Origin: Bacillota bacterium
GTDB lineage: Bacteria; Bacillota; Sulfobacillia; Sulfobacillales; JAIMBI01
Length of the DNA: 64,000 bases
NCBI GenBank assembly: GCA_021846505.1
Contig: JAJZWV010000007.1
Location: 29,491 to 93,490, forward strand
Direction of reading: 5' to 3'
The translations under genes and the position numbers were made by a program. How positions within the stretch are numbered: position 1 is the stretch's first letter; each line of letters starts with the position of its first letter. Positions 1-8,065 of this stretch are shown here, piece after piece. The notes beneath the pieces are model-generated. The model made no database searches. It worked only from the letters and a program-made list of their open reading frames with translations, and had not been told where the DNA came from.

Positions 1-848
1 CGGGCAAGAAGCTCAAGCAGTACCTCCAAAAGCCCGTGCAGTACAGCTACGGGTTCCAGATGATTCAGCCCAACTACTCGTCGAGAGCGCCCGTGATTGG
101 GGGCTTGTTCAACAAGCTGTACTTCCGCCAGGCGATGCAGATGGGCATCAACCAGCCCGCGATGATCACCTCGTTCTACCACGGAGCAGGGATTCCAGAG
201 TGGGCACCCGTGCCGCGTCGGCCAGCCAGCCCCTTCTACAAGAGCGGTCTGAAGGGCTACGCGTACAATCCGTCCGCCGGCCTGAAGTTGATGGAGTCGC
301 ATGGCTGGAAGCTGAACAGCCAGCACATCCTGACGCGCAATGGCGTGACGCTCAAGTTCACCATGATGGTGACGTCGGGGTCGCCCACCATGACCAACGT
401 GGCCCAGTACCTGAAGAGCACGTGGGCCAAAGAGGGCATCGACGTCCATTTGGACCTGCTGCCGTTCAACCAGCTCATCACCTTCGTGACCACGCCCAGC
501 GACACCAACAAGTGGACGCTCGCGTGGTGGGGCGGGTGGAGCACGGGCCTCGGCTTCCCGCCGCTGTCGCTTTACGAGACCGGCGCCGCCAACAACTTCG
601 GCGGATTCGTCAGCAAGTCCCTGAACGCGCTGGCGCTGGACACGTACAAGCCCGGCACGCTGTCCCAGGTGTACGCGCGGACCAAGGCCTATGATGTGGC
701 CGCCGCGCACGACCTGCCCGTGCTGCTGTTGCCGGAAACTCACCGGCCGTACCAGCTGGTCAAGCCGTGGCTCCATGGAGTGGTGAAGCACTTCGTGCCC
801 ATTACGTCATATCAGGAGCTGTGGCGCTGGACCGTTACCGCCCAGTAG
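1..848 (+). CDS. Family 5 ABC transporter substrate-binding protein, C-terminal part
   Basis: The gene enters from outside the window: the frame is open from base 3 and stops at TAG 846-848, leaving about 281 residues. The visible part fits the C-terminal lobe of OppA/DppA/NikA-type extracellular binding proteins. RQAMQMGINQPAMI matches the helix these proteins carry before the ligand pocket, AYNPSAGLKLMESHGW matches the 'YdPekAkkLLeeaGw' motif, and the block around KEGIDVHLDLLPFNQL follows it as expected. Such proteins are lipid-anchored outside the membrane and deliver peptides or other small solutes to an ABC permease. The signal peptide and the partner permease and ATPase genes are not in the window, so the substrate is unknown. 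A hairpin follows 30 bases after the stop. Confidence 0.85.
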   Translation, partial: GKKLKQYLQKPVQYSYGFQMIQPNYSSRAPVIGGLFNKLYFRQAMQMGINQPAMITSFYHGAGIPEWAPVPRRPASPFYKSGLKGYAYNPSAGLKLMESHGWKLNSQHILTRNGVTLKFTMMVTSGSPTMTNVAQYLKSTWAKEGIDVHLDLLPFNQLITFVTTPSDTNKWTLAWWGGWSTGLGFPPLSLYETGAANNFGGFVSKSLNALALDTYKPGTLSQVYARTKAYDVAAAHDLPVLLLPETHRPYQLVKPWLHGVVKHFVPITSYQELWRWTVTAQ

Positions 849-878
849 CTCGCTTGATATCGGCACCGCATCTCCAGC

Positions 879-908
879 AGGACCGCCCTCCTTTGAGAGG
901 GCGGTCCT
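879..908 (+). terminator. Hairpin terminator between convergent genes
   Basis: A perfect 12-bp stem (AGGACCGCCCTC paired with GAGGGCGGTCCT) with the 6-base loop CTTTGA lies between the binding-protein stop and the end of the opposing amidase gene. The 3' flank CATTATTGTG is only weakly T-rich, so it may work in either direction or as a less classical terminator. Confidence 0.65.
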
Positions 909-910
909 CA

Positions 911-2233
911 TTATTGTGAGGGCAGACTCCTGGGGCTCGCGTGCTGCACCCACCAGCGCGCCACCGCCAGCACCTCCAAATCTCGGCCCGGAGCCCCCAT
1001 GATTTGAAGCCCCATGGGCAGGCGCCGATCTCGAGACCAGCCCATCGGCACCGTCACCGCCGGAAAGCCCAGCACGCTGGCGGGCATCGTCAGGGCCACC
1101 AGCGCCTCCCACACACTGGTGGAGCCCTGCGGCAGCGCCAGCCGCTCCTCACCCGCGCGTGGGGCCACCACCCCCACCGTGGGCATGGCCACGACCAGCG
1201 GCCCCAGGCGCCGCCGGTATGCGCGGATGAGGCTGGCGCGCTCCGCCTGCGCAGCGATGTAGTCGACCGCCGACACGGCGCCCCCTTCCTCCAGCCGCTC
1301 GGCCAAGCCGGGGCGGAGAAGCCGCCGGCGCTCGCTGGCCAGCATCCGCCGATGCACCCAAAAAGACTCGGGCCGCCGGATTGCCAGAAAAATATCGCGC
1401 CAGCGCGCCCAAGGAGCCCACGGCAGGGGCGACAGCTGGGCTCCTGCGCGCTCCATCACCCCGAGGGCCTGCTGCCACGCGGCCGAAACCTCCGCGTCCA
1501 GCCGCCCAGACCAGTAGCGGTCCGGCAGCCCGATGCGCGGGGGCCGCGGCCTCGCGGCTGCGCCGGCCGCGGCCGGTCCCCCCATCGCGTGAAACAGCGC
1601 GGCGGCATCGTCAACCGAGTGCGCCAGCGGCCCTACGGCATCAAACGACGGGGCCAGCGCCATCACGCCGTCTAGCGGCAAAAGGCCCGCCGTGGGCTTG
1701 AAGCCCACCACCCCGCACAGCGCGGCCGGAATCCGAATCGATCCGGCCGTGTCGGTGCCCAGTCCTCCCAGCGCCATGCCGGCCGCCAGCGCCGCCGCGG
1801 TGCCGCCCGACGACCCGCCGGGAATGCGCGCGGGATCCCAGGGGTTGGTGGTGGGCGCGGTGATGACCCCGAATGCCAGCTCCTCCGTGTTAGTTTTGCC
1901 CAGCAGCACGGCGCCTGCGTCCCGCCACCGCCCCACCACCGCGGCGTCGCGCCGGGGGTGGCGCCGGTATGCCCGCGACCCCCCGGTCGTGGGCATGCCG
2001 CACACGTCGGCCAAGTCCTTCACCACCAGCGGCGCCCCTCCCAAGGGCCCGACCGTCGGAGACGCCGCCGCTGCGCGGGATCCGCTGCGGTCATAGTGCA
2101 GAAACGCCTTGACGACCGGCTCCCGCCGCGCGATGGCGGCATCCGCCCTCTGCCACACATCCAGTGCCGTGACTTTCCCCCGGCTCATCTCCCGCTGGAC
2201 GGCTTGCCAGTCGGGCCACTCAGGCGAGAACAC
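911..2233 (-). CDS. Amidase signature family hydrolase
   Basis: A 440-residue amidase-signature (GatA/AtzF-like) enzyme hydrolysing C-N amide bonds in the cytoplasm. The Ser-Ser-Lys triad is visible: Lys in VVKDLADV (about residue 72), cis-Ser in PGGSSGGTAA (about 141) and nucleophile Ser in GTDTAGSIRIP (about 165). I chose GTG 2233 because AAGGGGGGTGG lies just upstream and the frame then overlaps the end of the preceding HD-GYP gene by 14 bases, as in an operon. Longer in-frame starts would run deep into that gene. No GatB or GatC neighbour is present, so a role in tRNA amidation is unlikely; the substrate is unknown. Confidence 0.85.
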   Translation of the reverse strand: MFSPEWPDWQAVQREMSRGKVTALDVWQRADAAIARREPVVKAFLHYDRSGSRAAAASPTVGPLGGAPLVVKDLADVCGMPTTGGSRAYRRHPRRDAAVVGRWRDAGAVLLGKTNTEELAFGVITAPTTNPWDPARIPGGSSGGTAAALAAGMALGGLGTDTAGSIRIPAALCGVVGFKPTAGLLPLDGVMALAPSFDAVGPLAHSVDDAAALFHAMGGPAAAGAAARPRPPRIGLPDRYWSGRLDAEVSAAWQQALGVMERAGAQLSPLPWAPWARWRDIFLAIRRPESFWVHRRMLASERRRLLRPGLAERLEEGGAVSAVDYIAAQAERASLIRAYRRRLGPLVVAMPTVGVVAPRAGEERLALPQGSTSVWEALVALTMPASVLGFPAVTVPMGWSRDRRLPMGLQIMGAPGRDLEVLAVARWWVQHASPRSLPSQ

Positions 2234-3413
2234 CCGCCACCCCCCTTGCCGGATGCCCCACAGGCAGCACTCCGCCCCGCACCAGCGCGCCCAGTGCCGC
2301 CACCGCCGTGCCAATCCGCGGAATAGCGCCACTCGCCAGCCCGCGGTGCCACCCGGACCCATCCAGCCGCTCAGGCGGGCTCAGCCGGCCGGGCTGATCC
2401 AGAATGAGATTTGAGGCGCCGAGCTTGTCCAGGTCGTGGCACAAGCCGGCCAGCAGCGTGTCCTGCACTAGACCCGGCTCCGAGCCCAGCCGCTCGGCCA
2501 GCCGGCCTGCATGCAGCGCTGTGCGCTTGGAGCGGTGCACGGCCCACGGCCACTGCTTGTTCACCATCTCGCCAAACACTTCGGCCATGGGCACCAAGCC
2601 GCCCTCGAGCGTCAAGGCGCCTGAGGCGGGATCGGTGGGTGCCACGGCGGCCCGGCCGTGGGGCTCGCGAATGGCGTCACGCCGCCCAAAGAAGTTGGGC
2701 TGGTGAAGCAGCGCCCGCATCGCATCGGCCCGCTCCAGATCAAACCACTGCCCCCGGCGGGCCCGCACGATGTCGCCCGCGCCGGCAGCGCCGGCTCGGT
2801 TCCAGGCAATCTCCACCTGCTGCGCCAGGTTCGCGATGCGCGCCAGCAGCGGAATGTCGGTGCCCGCTGAGGCCAAGGCGCCGCCCGACCCGTCCCAGTG
2901 CTCGTCCAGGTTCAATACGGCGTCAGGCACCCTGTCATGCCGTCCGAGCCGGCGCCCCCGCAGGGCCCCCACCGTACAGCGATCCCGCTCCAGCGCCCGA
3001 GCGGCTCCCGGCTCTCGCCGCGACAGCGCGGCGATTTGGCCGACGCGCCGGGGAATACTCCCGCCAGGGGCGGCATTGCGCATCGCGCAGCGCACTGGAT
3101 AAGGCTTCGGCCAGTCCACCATCTTCCACTCCCGCTTGCCTGCCCGATCGTCGGTGCCAAACCAGGATGACACTTGGTGGGCGTTGGGGGAGCACTCGGC
3201 CAGCACAATCGCGCAAAAGCGCTGCCACGGGCTATCGCCGCCGAGCGGCTGCGCGGCGGCGAGCTGCATGCCCACCCCGCACGCGCGCATGAAGCGGCCC
3301 AGTGGCTCTCCCTCGGTTAAGGCTGAGGCGCGGGACACGGTGGCGATCACCCGAGCGCGGGTCAGTGAGGCGGGGGGAGTGTCCGGCGGAAGCACGGATG
3401 CTGGGTTCGACAC
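2220..3413 (-). CDS. HD-GYP-family protein, internally deleted
   Basis: Start GTG 3413, preceded by AAAGGGGGCGGCAGC, gives 397 residues. The protein has two HD-GYP-like halves. The first ends in the recognisable EHWDGSGGALASAGTDIPLL, a version of the E-WDG-G-P-GL segment. The second keeps LLAGLCHDLDKLGASNLILD and GRLSPPE, then jumps directly to RLDGSGWHRGL. The normally intervening stretch with 'HP..G..iL....HHE' (roughly 50-60 residues) is missing, and the C-terminus after IPRIG loses the family pattern. HD-GYP proteins hydrolyse cyclic di-GMP or related nucleotides with metal held by these histidines. With the HHE ligands gone, catalytic activity is doubtful; this may be a remnant still in frame. 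The gene runs into the amidase gene. Confidence 0.6.
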   Translation of the reverse strand: MSNPASVLPPDTPPASLTRARVIATVSRASALTEGEPLGRFMRACGVGMQLAAAQPLGGDSPWQRFCAIVLAECSPNAHQVSSWFGTDDRAGKREWKMVDWPKPYPVRCAMRNAAPGGSIPRRVGQIAALSRREPGAARALERDRCTVGALRGRRLGRHDRVPDAVLNLDEHWDGSGGALASAGTDIPLLARIANLAQQVEIAWNRAGAAGAGDIVRARRGQWFDLERADAMRALLHQPNFFGRRDAIREPHGRAAVAPTDPASGALTLEGGLVPMAEVFGEMVNKQWPWAVHRSKRTALHAGRLAERLGSEPGLVQDTLLAGLCHDLDKLGASNLILDQPGRLSPPERLDGSGWHRGLASGAIPRIGTAVAALGALVRGGVLPVGHPARGVAGVLA

Positions 3414-3495
3414 GCTGCCGCCCCCTTTTATCGGACCCGATTCGCCACCAGGCGGCCGAGTCCTGCTGGTGCGGCGGGCGGCTCGCCCCCATCTG

Positions 3496-3768
3496 TCACC
3501 AGCCGGTGTCTTCGCGCTTGAGCCGCACTTCCCAGCCCGAGCGGAGCAAGCGGTAGTCAATCACCCCATGATCCTTCAAAAACAAAACCGACGCGTACAC
3601 ATCGGCATGTGCCAGGCGATGCGTGGGCACCACGCGCGCCAGCCGCACCCACTGCCCCCGATACCGGAGGCACGCCGCCACGATGCGGGTCATCACCCGC
3701 ACGCGCGGGCGCACCGCCCGCCGAAGTCCCATGCCCGGGTGCACCAGCACCATGGTGTTGCGATTCAT
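3496..3768 (-). CDS. Small protein of unknown function (90 aa)
   Basis: ATG 3768 has AGGGG about seven bases upstream. The product is basic and not recognised. The central stretch (RIVAACLRYRGQW to LFLKDHGVIDYRLL, then WEVRLKRE) reads like a helical segment followed by a beta hairpin and could be a small winged-helix fold, which is only a guess. It lies 82 bases upstream of the HD-GYP gene on the same strand and may be co-transcribed with it. Confidence 0.5.
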   Translation of the reverse strand: MNRNTMVLVHPGMGLRRAVRPRVRVMTRIVAACLRYRGQWVRLARVVPTHRLAHADVYASVLFLKDHGVIDYRLLRSGWEVRLKREDTGW

Positions 3769-3840
3769 GGAAAGCCCCCTTCGCGTGTCCGCTCGCCGGG
3801 CGCCAGCGGCTCTACGTGGCCATTGTGCATAGCCGCTCTG

Positions 3841-3846
3841 AGTATA
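3841..3846 (-). promoter_or_regulatory. Candidate -10 box for the 3768 gene
   Basis: On the minus strand this reads TATACT in an otherwise AT-poor region, about 70 bases before the ATG at 3768. No good -35 hexamer is seen at the usual spacing, so support is weak. Confidence 0.3.
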
Positions 3847-3900
3847 CCCTGAGAATTGCGTTGAGATTGCCTTAAAAGATTTTCGCGGCCGATCCCGGCT

Positions 3901-5106
3901 TTACGAGGACTTGGCCCGCCGCCGCAGCACCAGGATCAAGGCTCCGGCCATAGCGAGCCAAAGCGCCAGCGCCGAAAACGCCCACGCAAAGTGCCCCGTG
4001 CGATCCAGCACCCACCCAAAGGCCGGCGGGTAAAGCGCCGAGCCCAAAAAGACGGCGGACCCGGTCCAGCTCATCGCCTGCCCCGCGCCCCACGCGGGCA
4101 CACGCTCCCCCGACCACGTCAGCACCAGCGCATTCCACCCCACCGCGCCAATGCCCATCAGCACCAGAATCACCAGCAGCACGGCGGTGGGCGCCGACGC
4201 GGGCGCCCAGCCAAAAGCCAAGGACGCTAAGGCCGCGAGCCCGGCCGCCACCAGGATGACATCAGGGCGCCGCCCCCCGCGGCGGTCGGACACCCACCCC
4301 AGGCCTACGCGCCCGAAGCCGCCGCCCACCTGCACCAGCGCTAAGCCCAAGCCGGCGGCGGCCACGGTCCAGCCATGCCGCGTGGTCAGATCGGCGATGG
4401 TGAAGGTCAGCACCGAGTACTGGGCCGCCACCAGCATCATGCCCACCGCCATCGGCCCGATCGCCGGCCGGAGCCACGACAGCCCGGGCAGGCGGGCCGC
4501 CGGTGCCGAGCCGACACCTGGCCGCCGAATGGCCAGCCCAAAGGCCCAGGCACTGGCCAGCACGAGCGCCGCGATGGCGAAAAACACCCCGCCCGTCCCC
4601 AGTCCTGGCACCAGCAGGGGAATCGCCACCGCCCCGGCGGCCGCACCCAGCGGCACGCCGGTTTGCCGAATGCCCATCACCATGCCGCGCGCTCGGCCCG
4701 CAAACGCATCAAACACCGCACGCGTGCCCGCGCTCGGAATGGCACCAAGGCCCATGCCCACCACGAACAAGCCGGCCAGCAGCGGCCCGTACCCGTGCAC
4801 GCGGGCTACACCCGCCCCCGCCAGCACGGCCCACAGCCCGCCCACCGCTAAGAGCCAGCGAGGCCCGATGCGGTCCACCAGCACTCCCGCGGCGGTGAGG
4901 CCCACCATCATGCCGAGCGAGATGGCCGACACCAGGGCCCCCATTTGGCTGAACGACAGGTGCAGGGCTGCCCGGAAAAACACTGCCAGCACGGCCACGC
5001 CCTGCTGACTCAGCGAGGCGCCGGCCTGCGAGAGGGTAGCGAGCGACAGAAATAGCCACGGGGCCGTACGGGCGTGAAATCCCTGCGGATCCCAGGGGGA
5101 TGGCAT
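3901..5106 (-). CDS. MFS transporter, 12 membrane segments
   Basis: A 401-residue major facilitator with a repeating hydrophobic pattern across its length. The loop 2-3 motif A is GVLVDRIGPRW and a related loop in the second half is GWVSDRRGGRRP. ATG 5106 is chosen because it precedes MPSPWDPQGF and the first membrane helix. The best Shine-Dalgarno (AAAGGAGGTGG) is about 17 bases away, longer than ideal, so the start is not certain. Longer in-frame versions extend into the divergent promoter region and look non-coding. The substrate cannot be predicted; small organic anions and drugs are both possible for this type. Confidence 0.85.
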   Translation of the reverse strand: MPSPWDPQGFHARTAPWLFLSLATLSQAGASLSQQGVAVLAVFFRAALHLSFSQMGALVSAISLGMMVGLTAAGVLVDRIGPRWLLAVGGLWAVLAGAGVARVHGYGPLLAGLFVVGMGLGAIPSAGTRAVFDAFAGRARGMVMGIRQTGVPLGAAAGAVAIPLLVPGLGTGGVFFAIAALVLASAWAFGLAIRRPGVGSAPAARLPGLSWLRPAIGPMAVGMMLVAAQYSVLTFTIADLTTRHGWTVAAAGLGLALVQVGGGFGRVGLGWVSDRRGGRRPDVILVAAGLAALASLAFGWAPASAPTAVLLVILVLMGIGAVGWNALVLTWSGERVPAWGAGQAMSWTGSAVFLGSALYPPAFGWVLDRTGHFAWAFSALALWLAMAGALILVLRRRAKSS

Positions 5107-5210
5107 AGCGGCGACCGGGTCCACCTCCTTTGCGGCCCCGGCCAACCGTACTGGCTCGCCCGCCCCGCGCATATGGTTCGGCAAATTCACCGCGGATCGG
5201 AGGTCGCGCG

Positions 5211-5717
5211 ATGCCCCGCCTATCCTCAAACCTGTCTTCACGCCGCGTCGTGGCCGCAGGCTTGGCGGCCACGCTGGTGCTCACCCTGGCGCTCGCCGCC
5301 GGGCCCGCGATCGGGGCGCCCCCGCTAAACTTGCCCCTCTGGGATGGCACGCTGTTCACCCTCAACTTAACGCTTGCGGTCGGCTTCGGCTACCTGGTGC
5401 ACTTTGCAGTCGGGGTGGTGCTGGCGTCGCTGTATGTCCAGGTGGTGGCACCGCGGCTCACGGCGGAGCCGTGGCTGAAAGGGGCCATATTTGGCACGAT
5501 GGTGTGGGCCGCTCTCCTGCTGATCGGCTTGCCCCTGTTTGATGCCCTAGATCCGCTAGTGGCGAACGGCCTCATGGCCGCCCCCGGCGTGGCCGCCCTG
5601 GGGCTGGGAGTCGCCGCGCCGCCCATGCTCTTGGTGGCCCACCTGCTGTATGGCGCAGTGCTGGGCCAGCTGACTGGAGACAATGCTGTGAAGGTAGTGC
5701 GCCGCCGCGCCTTTTGA
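5211..5717 (+). CDS. Four-helix membrane protein of unknown function
   Basis: ATG 5211 has GGAGG nine bases upstream, giving 168 residues. The sequence shows an N-terminal hydrophobic helix (AAGLAATLVLTLALAAG) and three further helices (FGYLVHFAVGVVLASLYV, GTMVWAALLLIGLPLF, MLLVAHLLYGAVLGQL). The layout resembles DUF6789-type bacterial membrane proteins, where a GTMVWA and an AHLLYG segment recur; that assignment is tentative. The gene is transcribed away from the MFS gene and 105 bases ahead of the histidine kinase. Confidence 0.6.
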   Translation: MPRLSSNLSSRRVVAAGLAATLVLTLALAAGPAIGAPPLNLPLWDGTLFTLNLTLAVGFGYLVHFAVGVVLASLYVQVVAPRLTAEPWLKGAIFGTMVWAALLLIGLPLFDALDPLVANGLMAAPGVAALGLGVAAPPMLLVAHLLYGAVLGQLTGDNAVKVVRRRAF

Positions 5718-5822
5718 CGAAGCGCCCCTGGCTCTCACCATGCTCCCATCGGCCCGTCCGACTTTGGGCGGATGCGGTCGGGGCGGACAGCGGGTACGAT
5801 AGCCCCACAAGGAGGGGGTGCT

Positions 5823-7430
5823 GTGCGCGAGTCGCCACCCCGGCCTTCGCCTCGCCCGGCCGCGCCGAGCTTATCGGAGCGCGCCCCGGAGCCGGCGGTG
5901 GCCATTTTGAACCAGGTGGGCTCACTGCTGAACGAGGAGCCCGACGTCGTGGCCGCGATGAATCGCGTGCTGCCACGCCTCACCGCGGCCCTGGGATTGC
6001 ACACCGCCTGGATGTTTTTGCTGCGAGCCGATGGCGCCACGGTCGACCGCATCGCCTCCAGCGGCCTGCCCGCCGCCCTGGCCCAGCGGCGCCGGGCGGC
6101 GCTGCGCGAAGGACCATGCTTCTGCCAGGATGCTTTCCGGGCGGGCCACCTCACCCGCGCCGTCAACATGGTGGAGTGCAGCCGGCTCAGAGGGGCCAGT
6201 GGGGACAAAGGCGGCCTGATGTTTCACGCCTCCGTGCCCCTGACGTCCAAGGGCCGGCGGCTTGGCATTCTGAACGTGGCCAGCCCGGGCCGCGAGCTGT
6301 TCGGCAAAGAGGCCTTGGCGGTCTTGTCGGCGGTAGGCCAGCAGGTGGCGGTCGCCATCGACCGCACGCGGCTTTATCGGGATGTGGACCGGCGTGCCGT
6401 GGCGCTCACCGCCCTGCAGGAGGCAGTGGCCGACCTGCAGGCGGCACACACCCACCAGGCGGTCGCCGAGCGGGTGCTTGACGCCGCGCGGAGCCGATTC
6501 GGGGCGATGCGAGCGGCGATGTGGCTCCGCAGCGCGGGGCAGCAGCCGCCGGGCTGGGTTAGGGCCCCCCGGAGAGGTGGCGGGGTGGTGCCTCTGGGTC
6601 CTCCGGCTCGCGGGCGTGTGGGCCCGGGATCCCCGTGGCACCCGGGCACGCCGCATCCGGCCGACGTTCTCCCCCTGGAGGCGTCCGGCCACGTGGTGGG
6701 CGTGCTGTCGCTGGTGTTAAATCCCCGGGAGCCCGACAGCCATCCCGTGCTGCGGTCAGTGCTGCAGGCATATGCCACCCACATTGCTCTGGCGCTGGCC
6801 AACGTCCAGCTGCTGGCGGAGACTGAGCGGCTGGGCGCCTTGGAAGAGCGCCAGCGGCTCGCGCGCGAGCTGCATGACGCCGTGAGCCAGGAGCTGTTTT
6901 CCGCCACACTCACGCTGGCCGCTGCGGAGCGCCTCGTGGGGAGCCCCTCCGAGGCCGCGCCGGTGCTGGCCGAAGCGCGGAGCGAGGTACAGCATGCGCT
7001 GGCCGAAATGCGCGCACTGGTGTATGAGTTGTCGCCACCGGACGATGACCGCTTGGAGGCGGCTTTGCGCCGCCTCGCTCAAGCAGCGGGGGCCACCCTG
7101 GCGTTTCATGCGGACAATCCCCCCTCGGTGGAGGTGCGGCGCGCGCTGTTTCGGATTGCGCAGGAAGCCGTGCACAATGCGCTGCGCCACGCCGAGAAAA
7201 GTGCCGTCGCACTCCGCTGCATCCCGCTGGGCCGCGGCTTGTCGCTCACGATTGCCGACGCGGGCCCCGGATTCAATCCCGACCGCGCACCCCAAGGGCT
7301 GGGCTTGAGCCACATGCGCGCGCGCGCGGCGGCCATCGGGGCAGATCTGGACATCGTGAGTCGGCCAGGCGCAGGCACAGTGGTGCGCGTGGAATGGGAT
7401 CCGTCGCGACCGCCGGCGGTGCCGCAGTGA
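5823..7430 (+). CDS. Soluble GAF-GAF sensor histidine kinase (LiaS/NarX type)
   Basis: GTG 5823 follows AAGGAGGGGGTGCT, giving 535 residues. There is no membrane segment, so the kinase senses something inside the cell. An N-terminal GAF domain (about 25-185) carries GPCFCQ and a further ECSRL, three cysteines that could bind a metal or cofactor. A second GAF-like domain spans about 205-330. A HisKA_3 dimerisation domain follows with the phospho-acceptor His near residue 351 in ARELHDAVSQELF, and the ATPase domain has the N box RIAQEAVHNALRHA (444-457) and DAGPGF. It overlaps the response regulator gene by four bases, so the two form one operon and almost surely one pathway. Confidence 0.9.
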   Translation: MRESPPRPSPRPAAPSLSERAPEPAVAILNQVGSLLNEEPDVVAAMNRVLPRLTAALGLHTAWMFLLRADGATVDRIASSGLPAALAQRRRAALREGPCFCQDAFRAGHLTRAVNMVECSRLRGASGDKGGLMFHASVPLTSKGRRLGILNVASPGRELFGKEALAVLSAVGQQVAVAIDRTRLYRDVDRRAVALTALQEAVADLQAAHTHQAVAERVLDAARSRFGAMRAAMWLRSAGQQPPGWVRAPRRGGGVVPLGPPARGRVGPGSPWHPGTPHPADVLPLEASGHVVGVLSLVLNPREPDSHPVLRSVLQAYATHIALALANVQLLAETERLGALEERQRLARELHDAVSQELFSATLTLAAAERLVGSPSEAAPVLAEARSEVQHALAEMRALVYELSPPDDDRLEAALRRLAQAAGATLAFHADNPPSVEVRRALFRIAQEAVHNALRHAEKSAVALRCIPLGRGLSLTIADAGPGFNPDRAPQGLGLSHMRARAAAIGADLDIVSRPGAGTVVRVEWDPSRPPAVPQ

Positions 7431-8065
7431 TTCGGGTGCTGTTAGTGGACGACCACCCGGTAGTCCTTCAAGGCTTGAAATCTTACCTGGCACTGGACGA
7501 GCAGATTGACGTGGCTGCCGCCGTAGGCACCGCAGCTAAAGCGCTGCAGCTGGTCAGCGCGCCGGGCGCCGCCGCCCCCGACGTAGTCCTGATGGACATG
7601 CATCTGCCGGACATGGACGGCCCGCAGGCGGTGCGCGCCTTAAAGGCGCGCTGTCCGGCCGCGGTGGTGGTGGCGCTGTCCAGCTTTGCCGAAGACAGCC
7701 TGGTCGTGGCCGCTCTGCGGGCGGGGGCGGCTGGCTATCTCTTTAAATCGATTCCGCCGGAGCAGCTGCTGGAGGCCGTGAAGGCCGCGGCGGCGGGGGT
7801 GCCCGTGCTACACCCCGACGTCCAGCGCCTGCTGCTGATGCACGCCGCCCAGCATGCCCAAGCCGAATCGCTGTCGGCGCGGGAGCTTGAAGTGCTGCAG
7901 TGCATGGGGCGCGGGCTGTCCAACAAAGAGATTGGCGCGGCGCTGCACATCACCGAAAAGACCGTCAAGACCCACGTCAGCCACATCCTGGCCAAGCTGA
8001 ATGTGCAGGACCGCACCCAAGCCGTGCTGGCCGGCATCCGCGACCACTACATCGCGGCGCCTTAG
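7427..8065 (+). CDS. NarL/LuxR-family response regulator
   Basis: The start is taken as GTG 7427, overlapping the kinase stop (GTGA), because response regulators normally begin with the short 'MIRVLLVDDH' strand. An ATG at 7394 is possible but would add 11 unusual residues. The 212-residue product has a receiver domain with Asp pair 8-9, phospho-Asp about 57 in DVVLMDMHLPDMDG and Lys about 107 in YLFKS. A LuxR-type DNA-binding domain follows (about 150-205: LSARELEVLQ, NKEIGAALHITEKTVKTHV). It is phosphorylated by the upstream kinase and acts as a transcription factor; its targets are not identifiable here. Its stop codon overlaps that of the opposing lipoprotein gene. Confidence 0.92.
   Translation: MIRVLLVDDHPVVLQGLKSYLALDEQIDVAAAVGTAAKALQLVSAPGAAAPDVVLMDMHLPDMDGPQAVRALKARCPAAVVVALSSFAEDSLVVAALRAGAAGYLFKSIPPEQLLEAVKAAAAGVPVLHPDVQRLLLMHAAQHAQAESLSARELEVLQCMGRGLSNKEIGAALHITEKTVKTHVSHILAKLNVQDRTQAVLAGIRDHYIAAP

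Noticed and set aside
5440..5456. T-box-like GGTGGCACCGCGG
   Set aside because: It lies inside the coding sequence of the four-helix membrane protein (codons for VVAPR) with no leader context.
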